DNA from: Echinarachnius parma | Taxonomy: Eukaryota > Echinodermata > Echinoidea > Clypeasteroida > Echinarachniidae | Assembly (NCBI GenBank): GCA_037951105.1 | Contig: JBAMJV010007487.1 | Location: 1-64,000, forward strand | Reading direction: 5' to 3' | Length of the DNA: 64,000 nt | In this document: in pieces, positions 26,561-39,415 of the stretch | Numbering within the stretch: position 1 is the first letter of the stretch | Layout: the number at the start of each line of letters is the position of its first letter | Program-made: the position numbers and the translations under genes | The notes under the pieces: model-generated | What the model saw: only the letters and a program-made list of their open reading frames with translations | Databases searched by the model: none | Told to the model about the DNA's origin: nothing

Positions 26561-28155
26561 CGGACCTGTAGAGCGGTCACAAGGTAATCTTAACTATTTC
26601 TTTATATCATGGTTACCATGGCAACCATGAATCCGCCCCACACCAAAATCAATAGGCTTCATCCTCTTTCCTTAATACACCTTCATACCAAATAAGAAAA
26701 TGATCGGACAAGAACTCGGACCTGTAGAGCGTTCACATGGTAATCTTAACTATTTCTTTATATCATGGTTATCATGGTTACCATGGCAACCAGGACTCCG
26801 CCCCACACCAAAATCAATAGGCTTCATCCTCTTTCCTTAATACACCTTCATACCAAATTAGAAAATGATCAGACAAGAACTCGGATCTATAGAGCGTTCA
26901 CAAGGTAATCTTAACTATTTCTTTATATCATGGTTACCATGGCAACCAGGACTCCGCCCCACACCAAAATCAAAAGGCTTCATCCTCTTTTCTTAATACA
27001 CCTTCATACCAAATTAGAAAATGATCGGACAAGAACTCGGACCTGTAGAGCGTTCACAAGGTAATCTTAACTATTTCTTTATATCATGGTTACCATGGCA
27101 ACCAGGACTCCGCCCCACACCAAAATCAATAGGCTTCATCCTCTTTCCTTAAGACACCTTCATACCAAATTAGAAAATGATCGGACAAGAACTCGGACCT
27201 GTAGAGCGTTCACAAGGTAATCTTAACTATTTCTTTATATCATGGTTACCATGGCAACCAGGACTCCGCCCCACACCAAAATCTAAAGGCTTCATCCTCT
27301 TTCCTTAAGACACCTTCATACCAAATTAGAAAATGATCAGACAAGAACTCGGACCTGTAGAGCGTTCACAAGGTAATCTTAACTATTTCTTTATATCATG
27401 GTTACCATGGCAACCAGGACTCCGCCCCACACCAAAATCAAAAGGCTTCATCCTCTTTCCTTAATACACCTTCATACCAAATTAGAAAATGATCGGACAA
27501 GAACTCGGACCTGTAGAGCGTTCACAAGGTAATCTTAACTATTTCTTTATATCATGGTTACCATGGCAACCAGGACTCCGCCCCACACCAAAATCAATAG
27601 GCTTCATCCTCTTTCCTTAAGACACCTTCATACCAAATTAGAAAATGATCAGACAAGAACTCGGACCTGTAGAGCGTTCACAAGGTAATCTTAACTATTT
27701 CTTTATATCATGGTTACCATGGCAACCAGGACTCCGCCCCACACCAAAATCAATAGGCTTCACCCTCTTTCCTTAATACACCTTCATACCAAATTAGAAA
27801 ATGATCGGACAAGAACTCGGACCTGTAGAGCGTTCACAAGGTAATCTTAACTATTTCTTTATATCATGGTTACCATGGCAACCAGGACTCCGCCCCACAC
27901 CAAAATCAATAGGCTTCATCCTCTTTCCTTAATACACCTTCATACCAAATTAAAAAATGATCGGACAAGAACTCGGACCTGTAGAGCGTTCACAAGGTAA
28001 TCTTAACTATTTCTTTATATCATGGTTACCATGGCAACCAGGACTCCGCCCCACACCAAAATCAATAGGCTTCATCCTCTTTCCTTAATACACCTTCATA
28101 CCAAATTAGAAAATGATCGGACAAGAACTCGGACCTGTAGAGCGTTCACAAGAAA
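26561..28155 (+). repeat. 156-bp satellite, ten units, each with an RFX X-box-like palindrome
   Basis: Every unit carries ggttaccatggcaacc. The 14-mer GTTACCATGGCAAC starts at 26612, 26777, 26933, 27089, 27245, 27401, 27557, 27713, 27869 and 28025. Spacing is exactly 156 bp except the first (165, a 9-bp duplication of atcatggtt). The 14-mer fits the established RFX X-box pattern GTNRCC-AT-RGYAAC. Units also share cctgtagagcgttcacaagg and caccaaaatcaataggcttc. Confidence 0.93.
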
Positions 28156-28159
28156 ATCT

Positions 28160-28200
28160 CTGCGGCGGACGCGGCGGCGGCGGCGGCGGCGGCGCGACGA
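28160..28200 (+). repeat. GC-rich (CGG)n tract
   Basis: gcggcggacgcggcggcggc with continuing CGG triplets at the end of the 156-bp array. The Arg run in the local open frame is a by-product. Confidence 0.8.
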
Positions 28201-28604
28201 GGCCAAATCCATAGTATCCCCCGAAGTGGTTCGGGGGATACAATAAAACCTATAACGTTCACAATTTGTCTTCATTTATACTTTTTATTGAAATGAAGAT
28301 AGAAAAGGTCACATTTGTATTGAAAAATTATGCCAAAGTCATGAATATAGCGTTTTAGATTATGCTTATCAACATTTATATGGTTGAGTGGATGTTCCAT
28401 TTTTGCTATTTTTGAAAACACACCTTGCTGTGGTTAATTGACCGTGATAGGTCATGCATGAATGATTTCATCTGGATTCTATGCCATTATTGAAGAGGGT
28501 CGTTTTATCTTAAATTTGATATACAATATCATATATTTTATCGTAAATGAATATGAAATATTTGGTCTTATACAAGTGTCCAGTTTCTTTTTTTGCGGAG
28601 TATA

Positions 28605-29389
28605 AATGTATTACCCCCACTATGATTTGCTTTGTGTGTGTGTGTGTGTGTGTGGTGGGGGGGGGGGGGGGGGGGGTGTAGTGAAAGCATGCTATGTGTT
28701 TTTTTAATCTTTTTCCACTCTAGAATTTGATTTGTAGGGGAAGCGAATGTGTGCTATTTTTTCTCTTTTTTTCCATTTGATATATTTGCCCCACTCAGAT
28801 TCATTTCATTTGGGGAAGGGGGCAGTGAGAACTCAATTATTCCTAAGAGAGGCCCGGGGGGGGGGGGGGGGGGGGAGGCACCCCCCTTGACTACACCAAT
28901 GCACGTTCTATGAGAATGTTAGATGAAGTCTCCTGAACTAGCTTCTTGTTCACATCATTTCAGAAATACCTCCGCAACATATTAGCCTGCCACAAGCAAT
29001 TTGGCAGAAGATTGATGAAATCGCTCTGCAAACTTTTGAGAAGAAAAATTAATCTCTTTTTTGCAAAATTCCATTCCATGATAAAATGCATTACATGATG
29101 TTAAAACACATGGAAGGAATACAAATCTCACACTAAAATGGCTTCATAAGTTGAGTTAAAGGTACATGTAAGCAACAATTGTGAGGCACCCCTTAGAGGC
29201 GACCCTTACTATGGACAGTAATATTATGAAAGAACATTTCTCTCATAACTTACCTGTCAATGTCAATGAGTTGGACAAAAAAATAATGTGTTACTGAAAA
29301 TTGACTTCTTTAGCAATGAAATGTTTGAAATATACTTATTCTTCATTCTAACAAAACAGTTAAATACACTGCATGGACTGGTATGGAGT
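28605..29389. other. Intergenic with GT repeat and poly-G runs
   Basis: (GT)n at 28637-28654 runs into poly-G (28658-28677), with another poly-G at 28857-28875. No gene signal. Confidence 0.5.
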
Positions 29390-29572
29390 TTTAAGTTGTG
29401 GTATGTGCTAGTGCTTGTATTCATGCTGCCTGGAATTATGGCCATATCACCACTGAACTGATCATAAGTCTTCCCACTGATTTCTAAGGGAATCCTTGGG
29501 ACAGGACCAATACTGCTGAGTGCTGGAAGACCAAGCCATGGGGTGGTGTCAAGCAGTGCAGGGCTGGTGGTG
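29390..29572 (-). other. Possible minus-strand exon of an unrecognised gene
   Basis: On the minus strand a pyrimidine-rich stretch of about 140 bases (29573-29712) ends in ccaccaccag. It is followed by an open, non-repetitive frame reading LLDTTPWLGLPALSSIGP, PRIPLEISGKTYDQFSGDM and AIIPGSMNTSTSTYHNL. A second AG is in cttggtcttccag. The tract plus AG looks like a 3' splice site, and the peptide is not low-complexity. I recognise no family, and the donor is uncertain. It may equally be chance. Confidence 0.2.
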
Positions 29573-29812
29573 GTGGGGGGGGGGGGGGGGGGGTAGAAGG
29601 AGGGAGGGTAAGTAGTATGGTGGAATGAGGGAGGGGTGAAGGGGGTGGGGTTAGGGAGGGGGAAGGGGAGAGGGAACAGATAATGAGATGAGAGATGTTG
29701 TTGGGAAAAGGGATGCTTGAAGGCCATGATAGCCTGTTGATAAGACCTCCCTACTGAATGTCAGACATGTCTAGTGAAGGAACACTATATAGCTGGTATA
29801 TACAGGAGCAGT

Positions 29813-29987
29813 GGCATAGCTAGTTGGGGGGGGGGGGGGAGTCATGGGGGCATGTACACGCCCCCCACCACCCATCCCAATTTGAGAAAAAATAGAAAAC
29901 ATAAGGGTACCATTATACCCAAAAGAGAAATAAATTGCATGCCCCTCAATCAGTCCATCCTAGCTGCGCCACTAGCTATGCCACTGT
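29813..29987. mobile_element. GTGGCATAG element with poly-G, copy 1
   Basis: The ends cagtggcatagctag and ctagctatgccactg are perfect inverted repeats. A poly-G run lies just inside the left end. Related sequences are at 35657-35836 and from 54473. Confidence 0.75.
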
Positions 29988-30422
29988 ATAGGAGCAATCT
30001 GTTGCAGCCTGTGTGATGGTTGTTCAGTCTTTACTGCCAGCATTTAGACCAGAGGCCTTGTCACAAGGCTACAACCATGAGGGATCCAGACCTGTAGAAG
30101 GTGAATGTTCTTGGAGAAACAGGTTTAGCCAAGAGGTGGAATGTGCTCAAGCAAAACATTCATGCTGTGCTTATCTGCTGATGGAATTTAAAGCAAAAAA
30201 TCCACTAATTCTACTTTTCCTACAGGGACTAAATAAAACGTACCTTTGCATTAATTCCTTTGTTTGGGGACTACCAAATTCTTGTCTTACTGAGCCAAGA
30301 GATTGACATTTGTTTTTTTCTTCATTCTATTGATATCTCATCCTGTATCAGAGAGAAAAAAAATGAAAGATGACAAATAGTTCAAATGTGGGGCAAACCT
30401 AAATCTGACTTCCTACAAATTC
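29988..30422. other. Intergenic, nothing recognised
   Basis: Short open frames but no recognisable coding sequence or repeats. Confidence 0.4.
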
Positions 30423-30738
30423 CTGGGGGTGTTTCACAAAGATTCTAAGTTGAACTTAACTCTAAGTTGGACCTAAACAACGGAAAGCTGTTAGTTTCTT
30501 TGTAAAATTGTTGAAACAGTTCTTTTGAAAAGGCATTTATTTTGATAAAAATCAGTTATATTTGTTATTATCAAGGATCCTTACACTTATTGATTTAAAT
30601 TTTTCTTGAAATTCTCAAATACTTGCAATTGTTTGCTTTTGAGTATCTTTTAATCCAAGGCTACTTTCCATGACTGTTAGTAAGGTCAAACTTAGAGTTA
30701 AGTTTTTAACTTAGGATCTTTGAGAAAAAATCCCCTGG
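30423..30738. mobile_element. CTGGGGGTGTTTCAC MITE, copy 1
   Basis: The left end ctgggggtgtttcacaaaga, followed by ttctaagttgaacttaac, pairs with the right arm (gtcaaacttagagttaag ... aggatctttgag ... cccctgg). The same element is present at 36655-36960. Confidence 0.82.
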
Positions 30739-31079
30739 CCTCTTTCCCCTATTTCTGAACAAAGGAATGTATAGCGCTCACATTTAAGTAACAAAAACAA
30801 GTTTCACTTTGTCATTAGTTACTTCTCACAAATACAATTCATCTGGAACAATCCAATTGAATTAATTTCCACAAGGAATCTTACTTCACCAAACATGCAA
30901 GAGGATCTCCTAGAGTTACCATCAACAATCATCATTGAGTCAGTAAACTTTTCTTAGCACATAAAACAAGACAACAGATAGAGAAAACAAGAACAACAAC
31001 CAGATGTAACCACCCTAACCAGAGGTAGCAGAGGAAATTAACAATCATTTTTGACTCATGCTGTATGTTTTGTTCTATC

Positions 31080-32075
31080 TCTCTCTTCCTTGTCCTATGA
31101 TAGGAGAGATATTTATCTCACCTCCCTCCTCCTCTCTTTCTTTCTCTCTATCTCAGATGCGTAGCTATGGGTGAGTCTGTGCCCTCAGATGCCTGCATCC
31201 TCAAATCATGCTTGCAATAAAGACAAAAATGGACAAAAGAAATCATGTCATTCTTAAAGTAAATATCATTTGTTGGCACCTACAAATGTTGAAGATGTTG
31301 CTAACCTCCATTGCCCTCTCTCTCATTGTTTCTTACCCCTTGTCTCTTATTTGCCCCTCCCTCTCTGTTCTTTACTCGCTCTCTCTCTCTTTCTTTCGCA
31401 ATGATTGGACTGAATAGGAAACTTGGAAGCAAGTTAAAGAAACAAATACATTTAAAACAAATTCCTGCTAGTTTGCCAGTTTCCTAGAGGGGGGACTATT
31501 GCAGAAGTATAAGATGCTTCCCGTTCTCCATTTTTTCTCTCTTCCTTTTCTCCTTTTCTCTTAAAGCTTTACTCTCTGTTTCTATCTGTCATTCACAATG
31601 ATTGTACTAAATATGAAACTTGGAAGCCAAGTAAACAAATAAATTACAAACTTTTCCTACTAGTTTGCCAGTCCCTAGAGGTGGAACTATGGCAGAAGTA
31701 GGCTCTTCCCATTCTCCCCTCTCTCCCTCTCCTCCTTTCTCCCTTTTGCTTATTCACTCTCCTATTCCCTACCTTGCACAATGATCAGACTAAATAGGAA
31801 ACTTGGAAGAAAGTTAAAGAAACAAATAAATGACAAACTTTTCCTGCTAGTTAGGCAGTCCCCAGAGGTGGAAATATTGCAGAAGTAGTTGCTTCCCATT
31901 CTCCATTTGTTTTCTCTTCCTTTCTCCCTTTCTCTCATTCACTCTCTGTCTCTCTATTTCTCTCTCACAATCATTGGACTAAATAGGAAGGAATACATTT
32001 AAACAAAACTGTTCCTGCTAGTTTGGCGGTCCCTAGAGGCAGTAGTATGGGTGAAGTGGACTAGCTAGTCCCCCA
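31080..32075 (+). repeat. Four to five diverged ~180-bp tandem repeats with CT-rich linkers
   Basis: The phrase aataggaaacttggaag with aagttaaagaaacaaataca and cctgctagtttgccagt recurs near 31410, 31610, 31795 and 31985. The copies are separated by (CT)-rich stretches such as ctctctctctctctttcttt. No coding role is evident. Confidence 0.8.
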
Positions 32076-32109
32076 CATCCTTCCTGTATTACTCACATGG
32101 AAGCCTTCT

Positions 32110-33320
32110 ATTCAGAGAGGTGGAAACAATTGCTTGTATTAAAACATCCCCTCACTTACTGCTGCTCATGAAGACACAAGGCTCTTTTCGCAACCGGCGA
32201 CGCGGCCTCCTACAACGCTAATCTTAGCGGGGGGTCGCACTCAGAGTGAAAATTTCCGCGTAGCGTCCAAACCTTCGACGGTAGTTGGCCGAAGTAGCGT
32301 TCTGTGTACAGTGACTACGGAGCGGTGTAGATGGGTGGTGGTAAGCCCTTACTTCAATGGGTCAGCCAGAGGTCAGTGGGGTTAGCCAATCAGCGCGCTT
32401 GGTCACTCGAGCAAGGAGACGTTCTGTGTATTCTTCACTGCTAATCTGCAATAGATCGCGACGGTGTACGGAGACGCTCACAGCTCATTTAAATACCCCG
32501 TACTCAGCACTTGCCACGAGCGAAAAGACGCTATTAACCCTTCCAAAGTTACATTACAGTGGACAGAAATTACAGAAACTGTGTTGTTTTCTTCCAAAGA
32601 AGTATCTCATTATCTTTCCTCTTAGCAATTCTTTCAAGAGGAAGGTGGAAATAATTGCTTATCTTCAAACATCCCCTAACTTACTTTCTTCTACCCCTGT
32701 TTATCAGCAACCCTTCCAATGTTCTATTACAGCGGTCATTAATTATAGAAATTGTGTTGCAATTCTTTCAAGAAGTGCACAAATAATCGCTTCTTTTCAA
32801 ACATCCCCTCACTTACTTTCTTCTCCTTATGATCATAATGAACCATTACTGGGGGTAGAAGTCACGATTCTTTCCAAGCCTTTCATGATATATTCTCTTA
32901 GTAACCTTTAAAGGAGGCGGAAATCATTGCTTACCTTAGGTCTTATCTTGTATTATGACATCACAAATCTTGGCAGTACACAGAGGTTCATTCAAGGATG
33001 ATATTACTAAGTAGACATTTTAAAAGGTTTGATTGCAGATTTGGTCATTTCCATGACAATTTCTGAAAGGGAAATGTTGATAATTTGACAAAGAGTAGCC
33101 TCAAAGATAATTGATTTGGGATACAGTTACAACCCCCGCCCCGCTACTTTTAGGACGAGTTGGTCATCAAGTCTGCCACCAAATATCATATTAACTAAAA
33201 AAACATTCTTCAGAACAAGTATGAATCAGACATTTATGAAAGATACACAATCAGAACAAAGGGTAGTCTAACAAGAGGAAGATGTGGACATATAATTGCT
33301 TGTCTTTAAACATCCCCTAA
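32110..33320 (+). repeat. Diverged repeats around a GC-rich block
   Basis: The phrase gaaataattgcttatcttca with aacatcccctaacttactt recurs near 32130, 32650, 32785, 32920 and 33285 (and at 34145). 32180-32540 is GC-rich and begins and ends with inverted tcttttcgc/gcgaaaaga, suggesting an inserted MITE-like element. A 184-codon open frame (32357-32911) spans two of the repeats and is not credible as a gene. Confidence 0.6.
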
Positions 33321-33329
33321 CTTACTTAA

Positions 33330-34022
33330 AGGGCAATGAAACTATGGCTTTCGGTTATTATTATCGTTTAGAGGGTGAACAGACATTTGATTTGATACAT
33401 AACTTGGCAATTTTGGCCTCATGGACCCCATGAAATCCTTACGTGAACATACCCACATTTTACTAATTCTTACGGCGGCAAAAGATGAAGGGAGCGGCCA
33501 TGTTCTTGTAATTACCCAACATGCTTTGCAAACTCTGACGTATGTGCTTAGGGCCGAACAAAAAGCTTTTCACTGATTTCAAAGCATCTACAAGTATTCA
33601 GACAATGGTTTGAATTGGTGCTATTGAAATGCATTAGTGCATATCATTGACCGTAGTCTGCACAAACCTAATAATGGTGGCCTCCAGTGTTCGCGTGAAT
33701 AGTGGTATACCCGACCTGAGTCGGAGTAATGTTACATATAATAAACAGGCATACCGTAGAACACCATCGTCAAGCACCCCCCAAGCACCTATAAGCATAT
33801 TGCTTTTAAAGACGTTTCCATGAGATTCACCTCCATTATTATCCTCATGAATATTCCTCACGATTATTTGCATTCTTGATTAAAGTTTATCGTTTGGACA
33901 GAGAGCGGGCGCTCTTTAAAAGCAAGATGCATATAGGTGCTTGGGGGGTGCTTGACGATGGTGTTCTACGGTATTACGATGTATAAAGTAGGATAAACTC
34001 TATTCTTGAGTTGCATTGCCCT
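33330..34022. mobile_element. TTAA element family T2, copy 1 (693 bp), with a nested MITE
   Basis: Flanked by TTAA (33326-33329, 34023-34026) with ends AGGGCAATGAAAC and GTTGCATTGCCCT. A smaller element with perfect 42-bp inverted repeats sits inside at 33752-33973. The same family occurs at 50484-51041. Confidence 0.82.
33752..33973. mobile_element. 222-bp MITE with perfect 42-bp inverted repeats, TA-flanked
   Basis: Arms begin taccgtagaacaccatcgtc and end gacgatggtgttctacggta, identical over 42 bp. Ends TA-CCGTAGAAC resemble TA-CCGTAAAAC of the element at 926-1408, so the two may share a transposase source. Confidence 0.85.
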
Positions 34023-34717
34023 TTAAGTTTGTTTTTCAAGTCTGCCAGCAAATATCATCACTGAATGCCTACTTTAGAATAATATAATACTAAAAGAAAC
34101 ACCCATCAGTACAAAATATAGTCAAATCAGAGATCAAAGACAATTAGGACATAATATGCTTGCGGTACAACATTCCCCAACTTACTATTACCTTTTAACA
34201 CTTTCCATGCTGCCCCATGCAGAAAATATTTGCCAACATCAAACAATCTTTTGAAACATTTATTTTGGAGCGCTTACATGAAAGTGTAACACCTAATGTT
34301 AATCACATCTTTATTTCATACTAATAAGCTTTTTTGTAGCATATTTTCATCTTTTGGAAGGCAATTCATCAGAAAGTCAATCATTTAACAGAGGGGAAAT
34401 GCATTAAACTATTTACTAGCCATAAAAAATAACCACCAACAAACAAGATAATTATGTAACTCATTGGGAGATCAATTTAAACCAACTAGAAGCTATAACA
34501 AAGTGCCAAGATCAACAACATGTTCACATAATTCATAGGGAAGTTAAATTATAACTTAATGAAAGAAGGATGATCTTAACAAGCTATAAAAAACACAAAA
34601 ACAACACCAAACAAGAGTCAAAAGGATATTGGTGTCATGCCAGAAATGTGAACTGTACTTTGCTATTTCTGCAACCTCCTTTCCCCCCATTACCACCCTT
34701 CCCCAAGCCCCTCTTAA

Positions 34718-35056
34718 AGGGATCTAGTAACTTTGGTGACACAAACAAAAAAGCAAATGGTTGATAACATTTGTATTTTGGTGATCTGATATATCCACGG
34801 AGTACTGTGTGAAATGTCACGTTCAAGGTAATATTCGTCATATGCATTGCACTGACTTTGTACACAGTTATAACTTTCCAGTGGATAATGAAAAATCAGA
34901 ACACTTCAATCGTGAATATCTTTTTAACAAAGGGACAATTTGAAAATCTCAAATCTGTTCCATGTTTCTATTGGTAATAAGAATACAACAAGGTATGAGA
35001 GAACCACTAGAGTTTTGAGTAAGTTTTGTGGATTTGGACAATGTTACTAGATCCCT
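34718..35056. mobile_element. TTAA element family T1, copy 2 (339 bp)
   Basis: Ends AGGGATCTAGTAACTTTG and GTTACTAGATCCCT are flanked by TTAA (34714-34717, 35057-35060). The interior (tccatgtttctattggtaat, acaaggtatgagagaacca) matches the copies at 18384 and 56834. Confidence 0.88.
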
Positions 35057-35656
35057 TTAACCCGATACTGAGCTCTCTTTACTTTCCTCCTGTCTGTGCT
35101 TAATTAGTTGTTGATTTACGCAGTGTTGTCTATTGTCTGTCAATTGACGGACACTTAACACCTTTGCCACTTCACACAGGCCTGATTAATCTTCCGGCCA
35201 AATTAAATATTTCCTCACGGAAGTATGGTGGGGGGGGGGGGGGGTTAATAGTGAGTAAGCACACTCAGAGCGACAAACTTCAGTGTTTCAAGTTTTGAGC
35301 AAGGCTCTGGTGATATGAATTGCAAGTGAATCATGAATATATAATGACCCTATCTTGAAAACAGTTTAACCAATCTTAATCTCCTTGTGTTATAATCTTT
35401 CATGCAACACAGGAAATTTCATTACTACTCTGTTCTATGTTTGTACAGTTTGCTGAACTTTTTCTTGGACATTTTGTACAAACAAAAATATTTGTTCTGT
35501 TATTAATCTGTAAAGTACAGTGTACCGCTGTTTAAGAGAAATGGAAGTTATTAATAACATTTATGGTTCTTTTCTTTCTTTTGTCCGTTTGAAAGTTAGT
35601 CCCAATCTAGAAATGATACTAATGTTGGCTTGTTGTACAGACTAATATGCAAGGGG
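35057..35656. other. Intergenic, poly-G run only
   Basis: AT-rich with a poly-G run at about 35229-35244. Nothing else recognised. Confidence 0.45.
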
Positions 35657-35836
35657 GTAGTGGCGTAGCGCGGTCGACTGCTTTTTTTTTGGGGGGGGGG
35701 GGGGTTGGCATACCTTATGTATTTCTTTATTTTTACACAGATTTCCCCCTTGTTTTGTTCTTTGTTTTGAAAATTATTGGTGGCACATGACTCCCACCTA
35801 TATGACCCCCACCTCTCCCGATAGCTACACCACGGC
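35657..35836. mobile_element. GTGGCGTAG element with poly-G, copy 2
   Basis: gtagtggcgtagcgcgg at the left and ccgatagctacaccacgg at the right are imperfect inverted repeats. The interior accttatgtatttctttatt and acagatttccccc is the reverse complement of sequence at 54546-54585. Confidence 0.65.
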
Positions 35837-36654
35837 GTGAGGATATAGAGGGGTCTGTTGGAAATGCTACAGCCTACGTACATTGTGGTTTGGTCATTTG
35901 TAACCAGGCTAGACACTAATCCAGTTTGAAATCCAAAACATTCATAATTCATCTGCAGGATGCTCCAGGATTAGAAATAGACTTTCAATTAAGGACAAAA
36001 CAAGTTGATATCTCTTTTATGAATCACAAGTACATCATAAACAAACGAGAATTCCACAAAATCAATTATATAGAAGTAACCGAGGTTCATCTCTGGTCAT
36101 CATCACTAATTCTATTAGCTATTCAATATGCAAAAGCGCATCTGGAAATAATCAAGCATTCTTGCCTTTGAATGATCCTAAATAATTAGATAGATTCATG
36201 ACATTATAAAATTCTTTAAAGATGAATAACAGTTACAGAAAATATTTATATTGGCCCCAATAATTGATCAATATTGTTGATCAAGTATTTAAAAAGAACT
36301 GAAGTGGTAAAATCCGAACCTATAAGCATCGTTACATGCAGAAATATGCAATTTCTAACATTTATCGTAATATCAATCTAAAGCGCTTATGAGATGATTA
36401 TCAATCATATTAGGCGCTATATAAATCGAAACATTATTATTTGAAAACGCAAGTTTTACCAATCTTGCCACACCTATATCATCATCACATCTAAATGACT
36501 TTAATCCTGTATAATGTGCAATATAAATGGATGAGCAAATTCAGAGATACATAAATAAAGGGAAATAAACAATTGAAAATGTGCAATGTCAAAATGATTG
36601 TCCTATTTCATCTAGATTCTAGATCATCTTCAGTTCATCATCACCTGGGGGTGT
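35837..36654. other. AT-rich intergenic with SINE-like tail
   Basis: taggcgctatataaatcgaa with acattattatt at 36411-36441 resembles a tRNA-SINE 3' tail. No gene signal. Confidence 0.45.
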
Positions 36655-36960
36655 TTCACAAAGATCCTAAGTTGAACTTAACATTTATTTGGTCCTAACT
36701 ATTATGGAAGGCCATTTGTAGCCTTGGAATAAAATATATTCAATAGCAAAAAAACAAGAATTTTAGACTTTTTATTAATGTTCCATTAAGAACATGAAAT
36801 CTCCTTGATAATAGAAAAGCTTAATGATTTTAATCAACAATTTATGCCTTTGAAAAGGGACTTTTACAACAATTTTTTAAAGAAACTAGTGGCTTTCCAT
36901 ACTTTTTAAAGTCAAACTTAGAGTTAAGGTCAACTTAGAATCTTTGTGGAACACCCCCAG
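36655..36960. mobile_element. CTGGGGGTGTTTCAC MITE, copy 2
   Basis: Left ctgggggtgtttcacaaaga and right tctttgtggaacacccccag are near-perfect inverted repeats. It is homologous to 30423-30738. Confidence 0.85.
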
Positions 36961-38029
36961 ACCTAATAGCTATTCAATTTGCAAAACTCTGTCTGAAAAT
37001 AAATCGGGGGATTTTCCCCAGAATGAGCTTCCGAGGTTCTGTTACAGGCGACAAATTCATTGACTCAGAAATTGGGGAAAGCAATCAAATTTGCCAGCAA
37101 TTACTGATCTCAGATTCAAATCAAGCCTCTAGGCAATCTGCATTATCCAATAACACATGTCTACAGTTTCACTATATCCTCATATATATTGAAACTGTGT
37201 TTTCCCTCAACCAAAATAGTGCAAGGCCATTGCAAGCATAGTTAACATTATATTGAAAAAGAATGTCACATTTCCATCATACCCCTTTTTCTGTAAAAAG
37301 GTGTTTGTGGGCAAAACGACACATTATACTACACCTAAAGCAATAAATGATTTGGAAAATGTAATGCCATCTAAAGCACACAAAATTGTTATCCCTATTT
37401 AATCTGCTTTAGTGTAATTTCTACACTTTATTGAGAATTATGAATTGTTGCCTCCAAGTTCAATGTGAGACAAATTTACAAACAAAACTATAACTACAGT
37501 TGTGAGAACATAGCTTTGGTATAATACCAATACCACGTACTGAGGACCTTTAATTTAAACTTGCTACCACTACCACCACCACCACTTCTACTACTGGGTT
37601 CAATTGCATTATATAATATTCAGTTATCAATAAATAATGGAAACCTACATTATAAAAGACTATAAATACATTTGGTATTACCAAAAGTCTTTTGAATTTA
37701 ATCAATGGTCTGAAATAGCCATTGTCAACCATCTGATCATAATTAGGACGATCATGGTGGGGTAGATGACAGATGGAAAGGAGAAAAATAAACCTGACAG
37801 TGTAAACTCCCCAAAGCAACTTTTGAACTAGTTCAAAACTATTTATTTACCGCATTACCAGTTGTTTTGTTAGTCTTCCCTCCAGGATATAGGACAGTGT
37901 AATCAGTGCAAGGAGGTCAGCTGTCAAGGGTCATGTTAGAATGGGGTCGCTGGTCCAGAGGCAACATGGGAAAGGTCAACAAACTCATTGGTGAAAAGGT
38001 CATTACAATTGGGGTCAATGGCCAAGAAG
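36961..38029. other. Intergenic, no recognised gene
   Basis: Mostly AT-rich. From 37906 an open frame reads GRWSRGNMGKVNKLIGEKV before entering the GAT repeats. It looks mildly coding-like but has no family I know and merges into microsatellite. Confidence 0.35.
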
Positions 38030-38995
<966 letters not shown>

Positions 38996-39104
38996 ACAAG
39001 AGGAAAAGTTGGAAAAGGTTCAAGCTGCAGCTTAAATGATGAAAGATGAAAGTAAAATTGTTATAAAACAACAAGAAAATGATCAAGAGGATGACAAGGA
39101 GGAA

Positions 39105-39415
<311 letters not shown>

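Larger units (their letters stand above)
25637..28604. mobile_element. 3-kb element with ~200-bp terminal inverted repeats enclosing a tandem array
   Basis: The left end tatactcaaaaaaagaaactg matches the right end (cagtttctttttttgcggag to 28600, then tata) in inverse. Similarity continues inward about 200 bp, for example gtggttaattgacaatagc with gctgtggttaattgaccgtg in inverse context and ttttcaaaaatagcaaaaa against tttttgctatttttgaaaa. No transposase frame is visible, so it is non-autonomous. Inner copies of tgtatcccccgaacca (26317) and ggttcgggggatacaa (28228) form a second inverted pair round the array. Confidence 0.82.

Noticed and set aside
32357..32911. 184-codon open frame as a gene
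   Set aside because: It starts in a GC-rich insert and runs across two diverged tandem repeats. The protein matches no family I know and repeats itself.
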